A stretch of 64,000 nucleotides of DNA. Source: Anaeramoeba flamelloides. Lineage: Eukaryota; Metamonada; Anaeramoebidae. Shown here in pieces: positions 1 through 12,921 of this stretch. The position numbers and the translations under genes were made by a program. The stretch is from positions 2,232,001-2,296,000 of the forward strand of contig JANTQA010000047.1 in NCBI GenBank assembly GCA_027625915.1, read 5' to 3'. A model generated the notes under the pieces. It ran no database searches. It was not told the origin of the DNA and saw nothing but the letters and a program-made list of their open reading frames with translations. Every line of letters begins with the position of its first letter. Position 1 is the first letter of the stretch.

Positions 1-1641
1 AATAAAAATTTCCAGATTATTTTATTCATCAATGGGAAACTTATTGAAAAAAAAAATACCAAATTTTTTAAAATGAAAGAAAAAAAATACAAAATTATTT
101 TTGGTGATTCTTCATCAAAAAACAAACAGACGAATATTCATTCTAATATTAGTATAACAAAAACAATTACAAATAACAAAAAGAAGAATACCAGCATGGA
201 TAACAGTGATAATGATATAAATGATGATAATTTAATTCATAATAATACAAACAAAAACAAAAACACAAATATAAGCATAAACACAAATAAAAGTATTATA
301 ACAAACACAATAACAAGTGCGAATACAAAGAAAAATAAAACTAATATAAAGTATTTAAATTCAAAAATATGGTACTTGGGTAATTTCCATTTTTTTTTAG
401 ATAAATTAAAATACCAAGATATATTTTTAATTTATTTATTGGGGCCAAATTATTTAAATGCTTATGAAAATAATCATAAAATAGATAATTATTGGTTTTT
501 AAATAATAATGATCAATCAAATGAAATTTTGAAACAAAACCAAGATTTGATATTAAATTCAAAAAATATTTCATTAATTTCTTTAAAAAAAAAATTATTA
601 TTTTGCTTATTAGTTAATGATCAAACAATTAATATTAAAAATAAATTAATCAAATCTCAAAATTATTTCAAAATAAAAAAAAATAATATATTAAATTATA
701 TCGAAAAACAAACAATTAAAAAATCAATAATTTCCATCGGTGGATTAAATTTAATTTTATATTTTTTAGCCCAGTCTTTATTCCGAAATGAAATTTATCA
801 ATTAAATGGATTCAAATTGTTGTTTAACTACTTATTCTCAAACCCAATAGTTTTTTTAAAAAGTGATAAAATTGTTTATAAGTTAATGACTAGATTATTA
901 ATTAATGATAAATTAATAATTAATAAAAAATTTTTATTTTTGATTTTTAAATTTTGTGGAATTAAAAAAATTAAAATTTTTGATCAAAAAAAAGAAATTG
1001 GAAATAAAAAAGAAATTAAAAAAACTAAAAGAAATGATATAGAAAATAGAAATGAAGAGGAAGAAGACGAAAATGTTAATAAAGATCCAAATAAAGATGA
1101 TCATTTATTAAATAAATCGGATATTTCATTCTCAAGTGAAGAGGATTTAAAATATAAAACCAAGCAAACAAAAAATAATAAGAATATAAATAAAAATATT
1201 GAAAATAAAAAGGAAAAGAAAAAGGAAAAGGAAAAAGAAAAAGAAAATATCCAAATTGGTGGATTGTTAATTAATATCGAACCATTTGAAGTTTTAATTT
1301 TAAATTGGTTAATTTGGAAAAAAACAAATTACAAAATCCAAAAATTACTTTTTAAAATAATACTAAATTTAATTAGCAATGGAAATGAATTTAGAAAATT
1401 TAATAAATTACAATTAAATAAAATTAAATTTATTAAACGATTATTAATAATTATTCAAAACAATTCCAATTTTCCTTTAAAACTCTTTAAATATATTAAT
1501 ATGATATTTAATTTATTAATAAATAACAAAAATCAATTACAACAAATTTTTAGTTTTTTAATTAAAACACATTTTGTTACACAAAATAAATTTAATGAGA
1601 AAACAGATATCAATCTTATTACAAGCAACAATAATGATTTA

Positions 1642-1682
<41 letters not shown>

Positions 1683-4600
1683 TAATAATAATAACAATAA
1701 TAACAATAATAACAATAATAATAACAATAATTCCCAGAATAATAATAAAAAAAATAATACTAAAAATAAAAATAATAATCCTAATATTAATAATGTAAAA
1801 AATTATCCTTTAGATAGTAATTTAATAATCGGTAATGCAATTACTAATAAAAAGCAAACCGAAAATATACATAAATTTAGAATTCTTTTCATCCAATTTT
1901 TAATTAATTTTATTAAAAAAAATGAACAAAAAACATATATTAAAGATTTTATCAATACTTTATCCATTTCACTGTTAATACCAATTTTAAAAAATAATTC
2001 AATTGTTATTAATGAAAACTTTATCAAATTAATGACAATATTTTTAAAATTTCAAAAATTTTCTAAAAGATTTAAAGAATTAAACGGTTTTGATTTAATT
2101 TGTTACCAATTTAAATACCATAATTATAATTTACATTTAATTAATAATTTATTTATTTTTTTAATAGAACATAAAATAATTATTCCGATCTTTCATTTAT
2201 TAAATAATTGTAAAAATAAATCAATAAAATTAAAAATTTTAATCAAAATAAAAAATTTTTTTTCTTTAAAAAAAAGTTCTTCGTTTATTTTTTTCAATAA
2301 AATTGAATTAATAAACGAATTAACGAATTTATTATTTAGTATTGATATGAAGAATAATGCAAAGATAAAAAATGATACCGAAAATACAAAAAGTCAAAGT
2401 AGCAGTAATAGTAGTAGTAGCAGTATCAAAAATACGAACAGAAATAACAATAACAATAATAATAACAATAACAATAACAATAATGAAAATGAAAACAAAA
2501 ACGATAATACTAATACTAATGACGGAAATAATAATAACAACAAAAAAAATGATGAAAAAAACATTCAAAATAAAAAAAATAATCAAAATACACAAATCAA
2601 TAATCAAATGATAAATTTAATCAATGAATTATTATTAAAAATATTATTTTCAAAATTAAATTTAAAAAATAATTTTAATTTAACATTTCTGAAAATACTA
2701 AAAAATATACAGGCAGACAAAAAACTAAATAATAATAAGAAAAAACACTTTCAACAATTATTTTTACAATTAATTTTTCCAAAAATAATTAATTTAAATT
2801 TAAATGATTTCAATATCTTTTTGAAAAATAATGATATAACAGATTTTTTAAAAGCATTAATTAATAATTTAAATTATTTGATCATAGATGAGAAAAATGA
2901 GAAAAAGAACAATTTAAATATTGAGTATTTCAAAAAATTATTAAATTTTTTTATTAATTTAGAAAATATTATGTTAAATCAAAAATATTTAATCAGTGAT
3001 AAACAATTAATTTTTTTAAAAAATAGTATAATTAAATTAAAAATTGATTTAATTCTTTATTTAATGAATTTTAAAAACATTAATTTACAAATATATTTAA
3101 TAAATTTAATCAAAAATAATACTAATTTAATAAAAAAAATAAGCAAAAATGAGAAAATTAAAAATCTTTTTTTAATGATTTTAATTGAACAATTGTTAAT
3201 AATTAAAAATAAAGAAAATAAAATTTTATTAAATGAATTTATTAAATCGATAATAAATAATAATCAATTAATTTCACATGAAAATAATAGTAATAAAGAG
3301 AACAATAAAGAAAAAGTAAGCCAAAATGAAAATGAAAAAGAATTGGCAGAAGATTATAAATTAATAATAAAAAAAAATCAAAAAAATTATAATAATTGGG
3401 AAAAGCAAAATTTAAATAATTATGAAAATTATTTTAAAGAATTAAAATTCGTAAAAAATGATTATTTGATTAATAAAAAACAATTAATTACCTTTATTAA
3501 ATTAAAAATTAAAGAATTAACTAATTATTTATTTGAAAGACAAAATAAATTCCATAAAGTTGAAATTAAAAGAATATATTTAAAAAATAAATTGAAAAAT
3601 AAAATTTCAAATCATTGGAAAAAGATAATTAAGGTGATGGAACAAGAAAGAGCATTATTTTATCAAAAATCAAAAGTAATTCTGTATATTATAGATTCCA
3701 CAGAAGGGCCAAATAGGATTAGAAAAAGATTGAAAAAAAAAAAAATAAATAAAAATAAAGATTTAAAGACTAATTGGATCAAATTTAATAATTTACATTT
3801 TTACACACAAGATAAAGAAATAATTCATTTAGACAAAATAAAAAATGCTAAAAAATATAAAAAAATTGCTAATAATAATTATTCCTTTTTAAATAATAAT
3901 TATTATTACAAAAAGAATGAAATTGAAGATAACAATAATAAAAATAAGAATAATAATAAGAATAAGAATAAAAATAAGAATATTCTGTATATCCAACATA
4001 ACAAAAAGAAAAAGAAAAATACAAATTTAAATATTCATTCAATAAATCTATTAAAAGAAATATTAAATAATAACAACAATAACAACAATAACGGAAGTTC
4101 AGAAGTGCATCAATATATTTCAGACATCAAAAAAATTCAAATAGAACCATTTTTATGTTCACAAATTGTTAATTTTGAAGAAATAACTGGTGAATTAATT
4201 TTTGGAGAAAAATATTTACATTTTTTTAAAAATAATTTCCAATATGATAAAAAAGAACACAAAAAATATAAATATAATCAAATTAACTTCATATTAAAAC
4301 AAAGATTTTTATTAAAAAATATCGCTTTAGAATTCTTTTTATCAAATGGAAGTACTTTAATTTTCATTTTTAAAACAACCTACGAAAGAGAGAATTGTTA
4401 TAAATATTTACGAAAAAAGAATTTAAAATTAAAATTTTTTGATGAAAATCAAATTACAAATTACTTTTATCAAAATTATACTTTAAAATGGATTAATAAT
4501 GAAATGAGCAATTTTGAATATCTCATTTGGATCAATACTTTTTCTGGGAGGAGTTATAATGATTTAGCCGAATATTTAATATTTCCACAAATATTATCGA

Positions 4601-7600
4601 ACTATTCCTCCAATAAAATTGATTTAAATGATCACAAAAATTATAGAAATTTATCCAAACCGGTAATTTTTTTTTTTTTTTTTTTTAATTTTTGATTTAT
4701 TTTTAAAATCTGTTTTGGTTAAGGGGTGAGTAAAATAAAAAAATCTTCAAGTAAATTTAATAAGCAAATTCAAAAAAAAAATTACCGCATCTTGAAATTG
4801 AAAAATGAAGTAAAAACCTGATAACTACAAAATCAAACTTACCTTTTTAAAGCTATTTCCCGAAATGAATTATTGTTTTTTTCGAGTTTGATCCATTTTT
4901 CTCATTTTTAAAAAGTTTCAAAATTCTACATATTTCTGAATTATTTAAAACAAAAATATTTTTCTTTGAATGAAGAAAGAAATTTATGTTCTATAAAGGG
5001 GGTGTACAAAAATACACTTTAAAAATGAAACCACGAAAATTATAAAATTAACCGAGTTTAAAAAATCTACTTAATTTCAAAAAAAAATACAATAATTATT
5101 TGAAACTTAAAAAACAATAATTTTTTGATTCAAAGAACAGTTATAATCAATTTTTTCTTTTTATTGAAGAAAAAAATATGAGAAAAAAAAACCGAACAAT
5201 CAAATTAAAAATTCCCCCAAAACACTTTTTTCAAACCTTGGAAAATTCAACTTCTAATCTAAAGAAATACTTTTTAATTTGATTATTTATTTTATCAAGA
5301 ATTAATAACCCAATATTAATTTTTTCAGTTAGTTGTTAGTAATAACCCAAAGATTAAATGTGTCAAATTACCTAACAATTATTTCTCAATTTTTTAAATA
5401 TTTTCAAACAAATAAAACTAATTCAAATTAATAAATCTAATAATAAAAAAAATAATAGATATTATCAAATAACTGATTTTAAAACTAAACAGTTTATTGT
5501 TTATACTCTGAATATTTGAAAAAGAAATATTACTTGATCTTTTCAATTTCAAGAAATGTAGGAAATATTTGTGAATAAAATAAATGATCAATTTTTTTCG
5601 ATCTTCAAGGATTCAATATTTGATTTATTTTTATTGTATTTTTAAAATAAGATTAAAGTTTCAAGGTTATTTGATCATACAAACTCTCAGAATTTACTAA
5701 AAGTGAGATTTCTTCAAAATAAAATTTTTTGCAAATTTTTCTTTTTCTAATTTGATCCAAAAATTCCAAACAAAAAAGGGATCAGATCTTTTGACTGAAA
5801 ATTTCATTGGGAAAAATGAACTCTTATAAAAATGATAATTCATCTCTCTAAAGTTGATAAATGAAGTTGCATATTGGGTTTAATTGTATCCATGTGTAAA
5901 TGATTACTTGATTACCTTTAGAAAAAATAAATAAATAAGAGTTACTAGTCCCTTAAAGTGATCCAAATTTTTCATTAAAAAATATCAATTCTTCTTTATA
6001 ATTGTTCATTAAATAATTAATAAGCAATAAATAGAATAATACACATTAGATAAAAGTTGTTTTCGTAATAACTATATCTTAAAAATCTAAATATTTTCTT
6101 TAAAAAGGAAAAACGAATTTTTAATTGCTAGACTTAAAGGGATAATTTTCTATTTAAAAGATATTTATTAGTTACTAAAACTTGCTATTATTTCCATGGG
6201 CTAATGTATGAGGAAATTTTTCATTTGTAATCAAATTAAAAATCCATTCTCTCGATTTTTCTTTCCTTTCAACTTAAAAAATTCCTTTTTAATTATTTTT
6301 CCTTGAAAGAAAAATAAAAATTTACTTCTCTTTAAATAAAAACAATCAATCAAAATCAAGAAAAAATAATTTTATTTCAATTTGGTTTTCGAAAAAAAAA
6401 ATATGATACTTGTATTGCAGTATTAAAATTCAAAATTACTTCTAATAAAATAAAATAATGAAAATGAAAATGATAAATCATAGATTAAAATGATTAATAT
6501 AATTAAATTTTTGTTTCAATTAATTTGTTATAATAATTAGAAAAACAATAAAAAAATTATTTTTAAATAAAATTATCACATTTTTGAAATAATATATTAT
6601 CAAGGAGAAGGGGATTGGTACATTCCAATGAGATCCATTCTCGCCTTTTTTATTTGCTCTAATTTCACATTTTCTTTTATTAAAAATCATATCATTAACA
6701 TACCATTGTCAAATGTTTGCAGATGATTTAATTTTAATTATAAAAGGAAATAAAATTCAATAAAATCAAAAATTGAATTCAATATATAAAATCATTATTT
6801 AATTTGGATTAAAACCTAATAAAGATAAAATAGTTGTATCAAAAGATTAAAAAAAGTAAATATTTGGGTATATATTTAGAAAAAAAATTTTACATTTAGT
6901 TTATAATTTAAAAAAAATAAAAAAGCATATAACAACTGCAAACAATTATTTAATAGCAATTATCTTTGAAATAATAGTTTGAAAATAAAATTATTTAATT
7001 CTTTTATATTAACCCAGTTGACACATGGGTTTGAAATATATAATTATGAAACAAAAACCATAAACTTTTTATGTTCATAAATTAATTCATATATTACTGG
7101 AATATACAAAATAAACAGAAACACGCCAGTTCTTATTTTACAAAATAGAATTTAAAATTGAAAATATGATAATTTCAGTAAATAAAAAGAAATTTAAATT
7201 AAAAAAAAAATTAAAAAATTTATCTCTTCCTTATTTAGAAAAATTAATAAAATTTAATCAAAGAATAAACAATAAAATCAATTGGAATTCAAAAGATTTA
7301 ATTGAATTGAAAGAAGAAATTTATCTAAATATACATATAATGAATTATTGAATTACAAGAGCTGGAAAGTCGTTAGGTTTTGTTTACTTTGAGAAATTAA
7401 AAGATAATTTTAAGAAATTTTCCTTTTATTTCATAAATTAAAAAAAAACCTGGGCACTTGACCACACTCTACGGTACTCGACAACACTCCACAGAATATT
7501 TCACAATATTTAAAAATCAAAATTACTTCTTTAAAATACAAAAATATTTAAGTTATCTTTCAAGTTCAACAATTCGAAAATTCAAGAAATTTACTAATTG

Positions 7601-10600
7601 CCGAAATATATATTAGTGTGTAATAAATAACAATTCAAATAAATTTTGTTATTTATGTTTACAATATGAACAAGAGGAAATAATAGAAAATATTGATCAT
7701 TTTTATTGGTATGACATTCTATGAAAATAATAGATAATTTTTCAAAATAAATTAAAAGAAAAAAATCTTAATGAATTAATTTTAAACCAAGAACGTTTGA
7801 AATTTTTTTCCATTGATTAATAATCATGAAATATAGGATTTCACACTTAGATTTCTGAAAGGAAACTTCAGTATTAGGACAGCTAGAGTGTAATTTACAC
7901 TTCTCCAATTATAAAAAAAAAAAAAAAACTAATTTTTTTTCTGGTTTCATTCGAAAAAAACACAAATGTTTTATTATTATTGAATCAGTGTAAAGTACAC
8001 ACTATATGTTCTTTTACTTAAATTTCCTCAAAGATAATTAAATTGTATAAAATCATAGATATCACGATTTTTCAAGGAAAAGACATACCCAAATTTTTTT
8101 ATGTTTAAAAAGCAAAAACAAAAAATTGAAAAGAAAAAAGAAAAAAATTGAAATTTAAAAAGGGTTTATAAGAAGTATTTGGTAAAAAATCAAAAAAAAA
8201 AAAAAACAATTTTATCTTTAATTAAGGAACCTCAAAATCACAGCCACGATACTTTTGGTTGATTTAATATAATTTGATAATTGATCATGAATGTTCATTT
8301 GGGGATCCTTCTTTAATTGTTGTAATTTCTTTTTTTTTTTTTTGATCTGATTTGCTTCAAACCTTTGGTCATATCTAACCTTTGCTTTTTCGTTTTTATT
8401 TTCAAGTTACTCATACTTTGGTGTTTCAGTCCCACTGTATTAGGAAGTAACCACTTGGTCTTTTTCCTTTGTAACTATTCTTCCCAATATAAAGAAGATT
8501 CAGCTAGGGGGGATGGAAAAAAATCAAAAATTCAACATGTTTTGTTATTGGAATCTTAATAGAATCACAGAAACCTGAAAAAAAAAAGTAAAATCATCTT
8601 AAAATAAAGAGAAAATTTTTTCCTATTTTTATTTCGAAAATCAGTATATTATTTTCTATCGAATCAACAAAAAAAGTTTGAATCTCCTTGATTATTAAAA
8701 TACAATGAGCCATTTTGGAGATCGCAAAAATAGTCAATTTTTTCAACGAAATTTTTAATTATAGATCAATCAAAAGAAAAACCTCACCAAAAGATAGTCT
8801 TAAAAAAACTGTTCTATTTAATACTCCATTTTTTCTTTAATCAATTATTTTTTCTTTTATTCATTGATCTTAATTTTCATTTTTAGGTTTCTGTGATTTC
8901 TGTGATTTCTGTGATTTCTGTGATTCTATTAATGTTCACAATTACAAAACTCACTTCACCTTTTTTCCACAACAATAATTTTTTTAAAAGGGAATTTCCG
9001 TTTTGAAATTCTTATTCTTCTTTTTTTTTTTTTATTGATTTTTGATTTATTATTATTTCATATCATCTTGTGATACCAAAAAATCAAATTAAGTGATTTT
9101 TTTAAAAATTGTGATACAGTCGTTTTTAATTCATAACCCTTTTCCAAAAAATATTATCTTTTACATGTGAATTGTTTATTTTTTTTTTTTTCAATTTATT
9201 TAACTTTTAATTTGATTTTCTGTATTTTAATTTAAATATTTTAGATGGGCTGCCAAACGAAGGAAAGGGAAAAAAAATTTCTAAAATCGTATAAAGCTTC
9301 ACAAACAATATCCGAAATACCATACCATTATGGTTCTCATTATTCTAATATTGGGCTGATTTTATATTTGTTTGCTAGAATTGAACCTTACACTAGCCTG
9401 TTACTAGATTTCCAATCAAAGCAATTTGATTTACCGGATAGGATGTTTGATGACCTTGAATCTTTTTATAATTTAAATATTAAAACTTCTTGTTTAGAAG
9501 TTAATGAATTGGTGCCTGAATTTTTTTATTTTCCTGAATTTTTAATCAATATCAACGGATTTGATTTTGGAGTCAGACAAGACCAAATTAAAGTTGATGA
9601 TGTTAAATTACCAAATTGGGCAAATAATGATGTTCGAAAATTTATAAAAATACAAAAAAAGGCGTTGGAATCTGAATATGTTAGTCAAAATTTACATCAC
9701 TGGGTTGATTTAATTTTTGGTTATAAACAGAGAGGAGAAGAAGCAATTAAGGCAACAAATGTTTTCCATCCTAATACCTATGAAAATGCAATAAATATTG
9801 ACAATATCCAAGATGAAACAATTAAAAGTTCAATAATTATTTCCAGAAAAAGTTTTGGTCAATGTCCAATTCAATTTTTTAAAGATCCTCATCCCCAAAA
9901 AAAAATTATTAAGAAAAATTCGAATAATGATAATAATAACAAAAAAAAAAATGATATGGAAAGTGATGAAAATATTGATAAAATTAAAAGTAACACTAAT
10001 AATAATGTTAATGATAATAGTAATAGTAAGAGTAAGAGTAATAGTAAGAGTAATAGTAAGAGTGAGAGTAAGAGTAATAGTGGTCACGGTGATGATGATA
10101 TTAAACGAAAAAGAAACAAAAAATATAAAAATATTTCCGATTTAAAAAATACAATACTATTAACTTCAAATTTTCCGATTTCGACTTTATCATTTTATTT
10201 TAAAAAGAAAAATCCGCTATATCTATCTAAAGGCAGTTCATTTCTTAATATAAAACAAAAAGTGTATATAAAATGGAGAACTTTAAATAATAATTTTATA
10301 ATTATTAATTATGAAACAAAAAAAACAATTTTTCAAAAAAAAATTCCCTTCCAAGATCAAATTTTTTCTTTGGTTGTTTTATTAAATCGAAATATAATAA
10401 TAACGGGTGGCAAAAATTGTAATATTTATATTTATAAGATTATTAAATCTAAATCTAAAAAAAAAAAATCCATTAAAAATAATAATCAAAACTTCAAGAA
10501 TAAAAATTTAAAAGATACAGTAATGGACAATAATAATACCAATAATAATAATAATAGTGATTTCGGTGGTGAAACTGATGATGATAATGACAATGTTGAT

Positions 10601-11257
10601 GAAAATGATTATGATGATGATGATGATAATGATGATGATGATGATAATCATACATCTAAGAAACAAAATGATGAAAATAATAATAATAATGAACAAAATT
10701 TCAATTTAAATTTAAAAAAAATTCTGATCGGACATACAGACCATATACTAAATATTTCTGCTTCATCGGAATGGCATATATTTGTATCGGCTTCTAAAGA
10801 TCATACTTGTATTGTATGGGATCTAAATAAATTAAAACCTGTGTGTTGTTTAAAAAAACATTCGGGGCCTGTTTCATTAGTGGAAATTTCAAAATCAACG
10901 GGTGATATAATCACTTTTCATACAATTCCAAAAACGTTAAAGAATTTTTTAACACTTTATAATATAAATGGGTTTTTTATTAAACAAATTCAAATCGGAA
11001 TGGGGGATAATGATACTGTCACAGTTGCTAAGTTTTTAAATGAGATGAATGGCTTGCAGAAAAATCTTTTATTACTAGGAATGAAATCTGGTGAAATAAA
11101 AGTTTTAAAAGCTTGTAATTTAAAAATTATTGGTTCTTTAAAAAACCTATATAAATCCCCTGTTTCAGCTTTACATTACTCTAAACATTTTAAAAAAATA
11201 TATTCTGCTCATCAAAATGGGATTTTATTATCATGGCAACCAGGAAAAAAATATTAA
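1..11257 (+). CDS. BEACH-WD40 family protein (5' end outside window), two visible exons
   Basis: Large BEACH protein, a family acting as scaffolds in membrane traffic, lysosome biology and autophagy. Exons are 1-4662 and 9245-11257, joined in phase 0 (CCG, then GTAATT; TTTTAG before ATGGGC). The reading frame is open to base 1, and the residues before the Met at 73 (FINGKLIEKK) look like the edge of a concanavalin-like domain, so the true start probably lies upstream. Counted from Met73: long Asn/Lys/Ile-rich helical region with poly-Asn near 523-552; PH-BEACH about 1357-1460; BEACH about 1465-1750 (SNFEYLIWINTFSGRSYNDL, then GYKQRG and FFKDPHP); C-terminal WD40 repeats, clearest at 2023-2060 (GHTDH...CIVWDL). 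The BEACH domain is split by the intron directly after NLSKP, and the next exon starts MGCQT, exactly as the family sequence continues. Visible protein is about 2,224 residues. I cannot say which subfamily (LYST, LRBA/NBEA or LvsA type). Confidence 0.93.
1641..1731 (+). repeat. AAT/AAC microsatellite coding poly-Asn
   Basis: In-frame run of AAT and AAC codons inside the BEACH gene, giving roughly 30 consecutive Asn (residues about 523-552). Shorter Asn runs recur near 2440-2480 and 4070-4090. Both synonymous codons are mixed, so the run is older than a freshly slipped pure trinucleotide tract. Confidence 0.95.
4719..5956. mobile_element. TTAA-flanked non-coding element, large form, copy A
   Basis: Body 4723-5952 is bounded by TTAA on both sides. 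The left end reads GGGGTGAGTAA and the reverse complement of the right end reads GGGACTAGTAACTC, an imperfect terminal inverted repeat. A second copy lies inverted in the Rab intron at 41707-43462; long collinear similarity (for example the stretches near 5590 and 42060, and near 4880 and 43290) shows both are one element. No open reading frame is seen, so it is a non-autonomous element. TTAA target duplication is typical of piggyBac-like transposons, but the terminal GGG is not a match I can assign. Confidence 0.72.
6375..7930 (+). mobile_element. Degraded LINE (reverse transcriptase and zinc-knuckle region)
   Basis: Non-LTR retrotransposon remnant inside the BEACH intron. Translated pieces give an RT palm start (FQFGFRKK...DTCIAVL near 6380-6430), the segment leading to the catalytic FADD box near 6700-6740, and a KYLGIYLE motif near 6865. 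Further on is a terminal zinc-knuckle-like block near 7640-7730 with Cys-x2-Cys and His (CYLCLQYEQ...ENIDHFYW). A run of 15 or more A near 7913-7928 may be the 3' tail. Several frameshifts and stops interrupt it, so it is dead. The FADD-type box and C-terminal knuckle argue for LINE and not an LTR element. The same family recurs at 51261-52400. Confidence 0.7.
7442..7496. repeat. GC-richer ACTC-type minisatellite patch
   Basis: Short degenerate array of ACTYTAC/ACTYGAC-like units (GGGCACTTGACC, ACACTCTACGG, ACTCGACAAC). It stands out from the surrounding A+T-rich DNA. Very similar words lie beside the hairpin units near 45780-45800 and, on the other strand, near 54400. Confidence 0.5.
8556..8932. 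mobile_element. Small inverted-repeat element (MITE-like), 377 bp
   Basis: Left end TTAATAGAATCACAGAAACC is matched by the reverse complement at the right end (AGGTTTCTGTGATT...TCTATTAA). The right end is interrupted by four tandem copies of a 9 bp unit (TTCTGTGAT, 8888-8924), as if the terminal repeat itself had expanded. There is no coding capacity. It lies in the BEACH intron about 310 bp before the acceptor. Confidence 0.65.
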
Positions 11258-12921
11258 AAATTTATTGTTTCATTATTTTTGTTTTTTTTTTTTTGTTTAG
11301 TTTCTTATTGATAATAAAACTTTTATTATATTCTTTTGTGTGTGCGTGTATGTGTATGTTCTTAAATTTAAAGTAAATTCATTCTGAAATACATCTCATA
11401 TATATACAAATTATAAGTGGATTTCTTTAAATTTAAAAGGTATCTTTCAAATTGTTTCTACAATATATTAACACCCCCATTTTTTTCAAGTTTAAACAGT
11501 TCAAAGGGGCTTTTCAATTCTTGTATTTTCATTTTTTTTTGAAAGTTTGTTTATTTGTGAATTTTAGTTTTATCTTTTTTTTTTTATTATTTTTTCTGAA
11601 AAAGAAAACCTTTAAATTCATTTTATTTCTCACATTATAACAAGTTTTTACATCTTTTATTCCCATTTTGATCATTATTATACAATAACAAATCTTTGTT
11701 ACCAGTAATATTAATATAAAGATTTTTTTTCTTTTTTGAGATAAAACTTTAGGTGAACCAAAAAAAAAAATGATTTATTCCACCATTTGAAAAATAATTG
11801 TATTTTTTTAGCAAGAGTAGTTTCAATTAGTAAAATTTGAAAACCATTTACAATTTTTTACAACTAAATTGTGTTATTAATCTAATTTAAAATTTGATTT
11901 TCCAATTTAATAGTTTCTTAAAGATATTTGGGATTATGCAATTTTATTTCTAAAATATAAAATTAGATTTGATTTCTGATTCCAAAAATGATTTAGATGT
12001 ACTAAAATTTCTTTTGAATAAGGCCAAACAATTTAATATTATTAAATCCTCAAATTTAAAAATTTTTATATTTTTTTTCCTATTTTTTTTAACCAGAAAA
12101 TAACTTTTTCTAAACTTTATATAATATAAAATTTTTTCCATAATAGATCTCAATTTGATGGATAATTCATTGTTAAACTTTCACCAAATTTAGAGTTATT
12201 TGATCACATTTACCATAATTAGTTTTATTGGCTAAGAGTTGAATTGAAATATTAATCCAAGAAAAAGTAACGAAATAAATGTTTTTCTTTAAAAATCAAG
12301 ACTTTTTAACAGAAAACTAAAAAAAGTGTTTATACCATTTTCAAGAATTAACTTAATAATTAAAAAATATAATAGGTTACTTATTTTTGGTTTTATATTG
12401 GAAAACCGTGATTTTTGGATTTTAAAATAAAAAGAAATTCAAATTAATAAATTATTGAAATGAGTTTAACTCATCCCTTTCATGGGATCACCAAAACACA
12501 AAATTTCAAAAAAAAATGTGTTAGATGATCTAAACCAGTTTTTATTTTATTTTTAAAAACTCTACGCCCTTAAATTAGAATTTATTGTTTTTTTTTTTGT
12601 GGTTCCAAAAACATTATTTGAGTAAAAAAATAAGAAATAGATTCTAATTTCTCTTAACTGTTGTCTTAAAATAGCTCCAAAATTAAACAATATTAAATAT
12701 ATTAAGTGATGTAGATCTGAAAAATATTGCATCATTTTTGATATTTTTTCAAATATTTTTTCTCCATTAAAATAACAGAATTAACTCCAAAGTATTAACT
12801 CTAATAATTTTGATGTATGTATATTTAAGTCTTAATTAACGAGAGTGTTATTATATTATGAGGTGTATTATTGATTATCGCTTCAAAGTAAATAGGGGAT
12901 ATTTTCAATCGACATCTTCTC
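11258..12921. other. Spacer between BEACH and DHHC genes
   Basis: Holds one copy of a roughly 0.93 kb repeat (about 11640-12569) whose partner is downstream of the DHHC gene. A short TG-rich stretch (near 11335-11360) follows the BEACH stop. The last 350 bp, including the presumed DHHC promoter, show no motif I can name. Confidence 0.6.
11640..12573. repeat. Direct repeat, copy 1, upstream of DHHC gene
   Basis: Collinear with 15090-16001. Shared landmarks in the same order are the AATAATTGTATTTTTTTA block, a GATATTTGGGA block, an AATAAG(A/G)CCAAACAATTT block and a terminal C-T-A-x-x-CCC-TTAA. Divergence is high, with many small indels. The CCC-TTAA terminus matches the TTAA element family; the left border is not resolved. 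Confidence 0.65.

Larger units (their letters stand above)
4663..9244 (+). other. Giant intron (4,582 nt) of the BEACH gene
   Basis: Donor GTAATT at 4663 follows codon CCG; acceptor TTTTAG ends at 9244. Protein continuity across the junction is that of the BEACH domain, so both sites are well fixed. The intron holds a TTAA-flanked element (4723-5952), a degraded LINE (about 6375-7930) and a small inverted-repeat element (8556-8932). No host gene is seen inside it. The stretch 7930-8555 is A/T-rich with no recognisable feature, and 8933-9244 is T-rich sequence leading to the acceptor. Confidence 0.9.

Noticed and set aside
1533-1727. Minus-strand ORF with a poly-Leu run
   Set aside because: Mirror of the poly-Asn microsatellite of the BEACH gene; no independent support.
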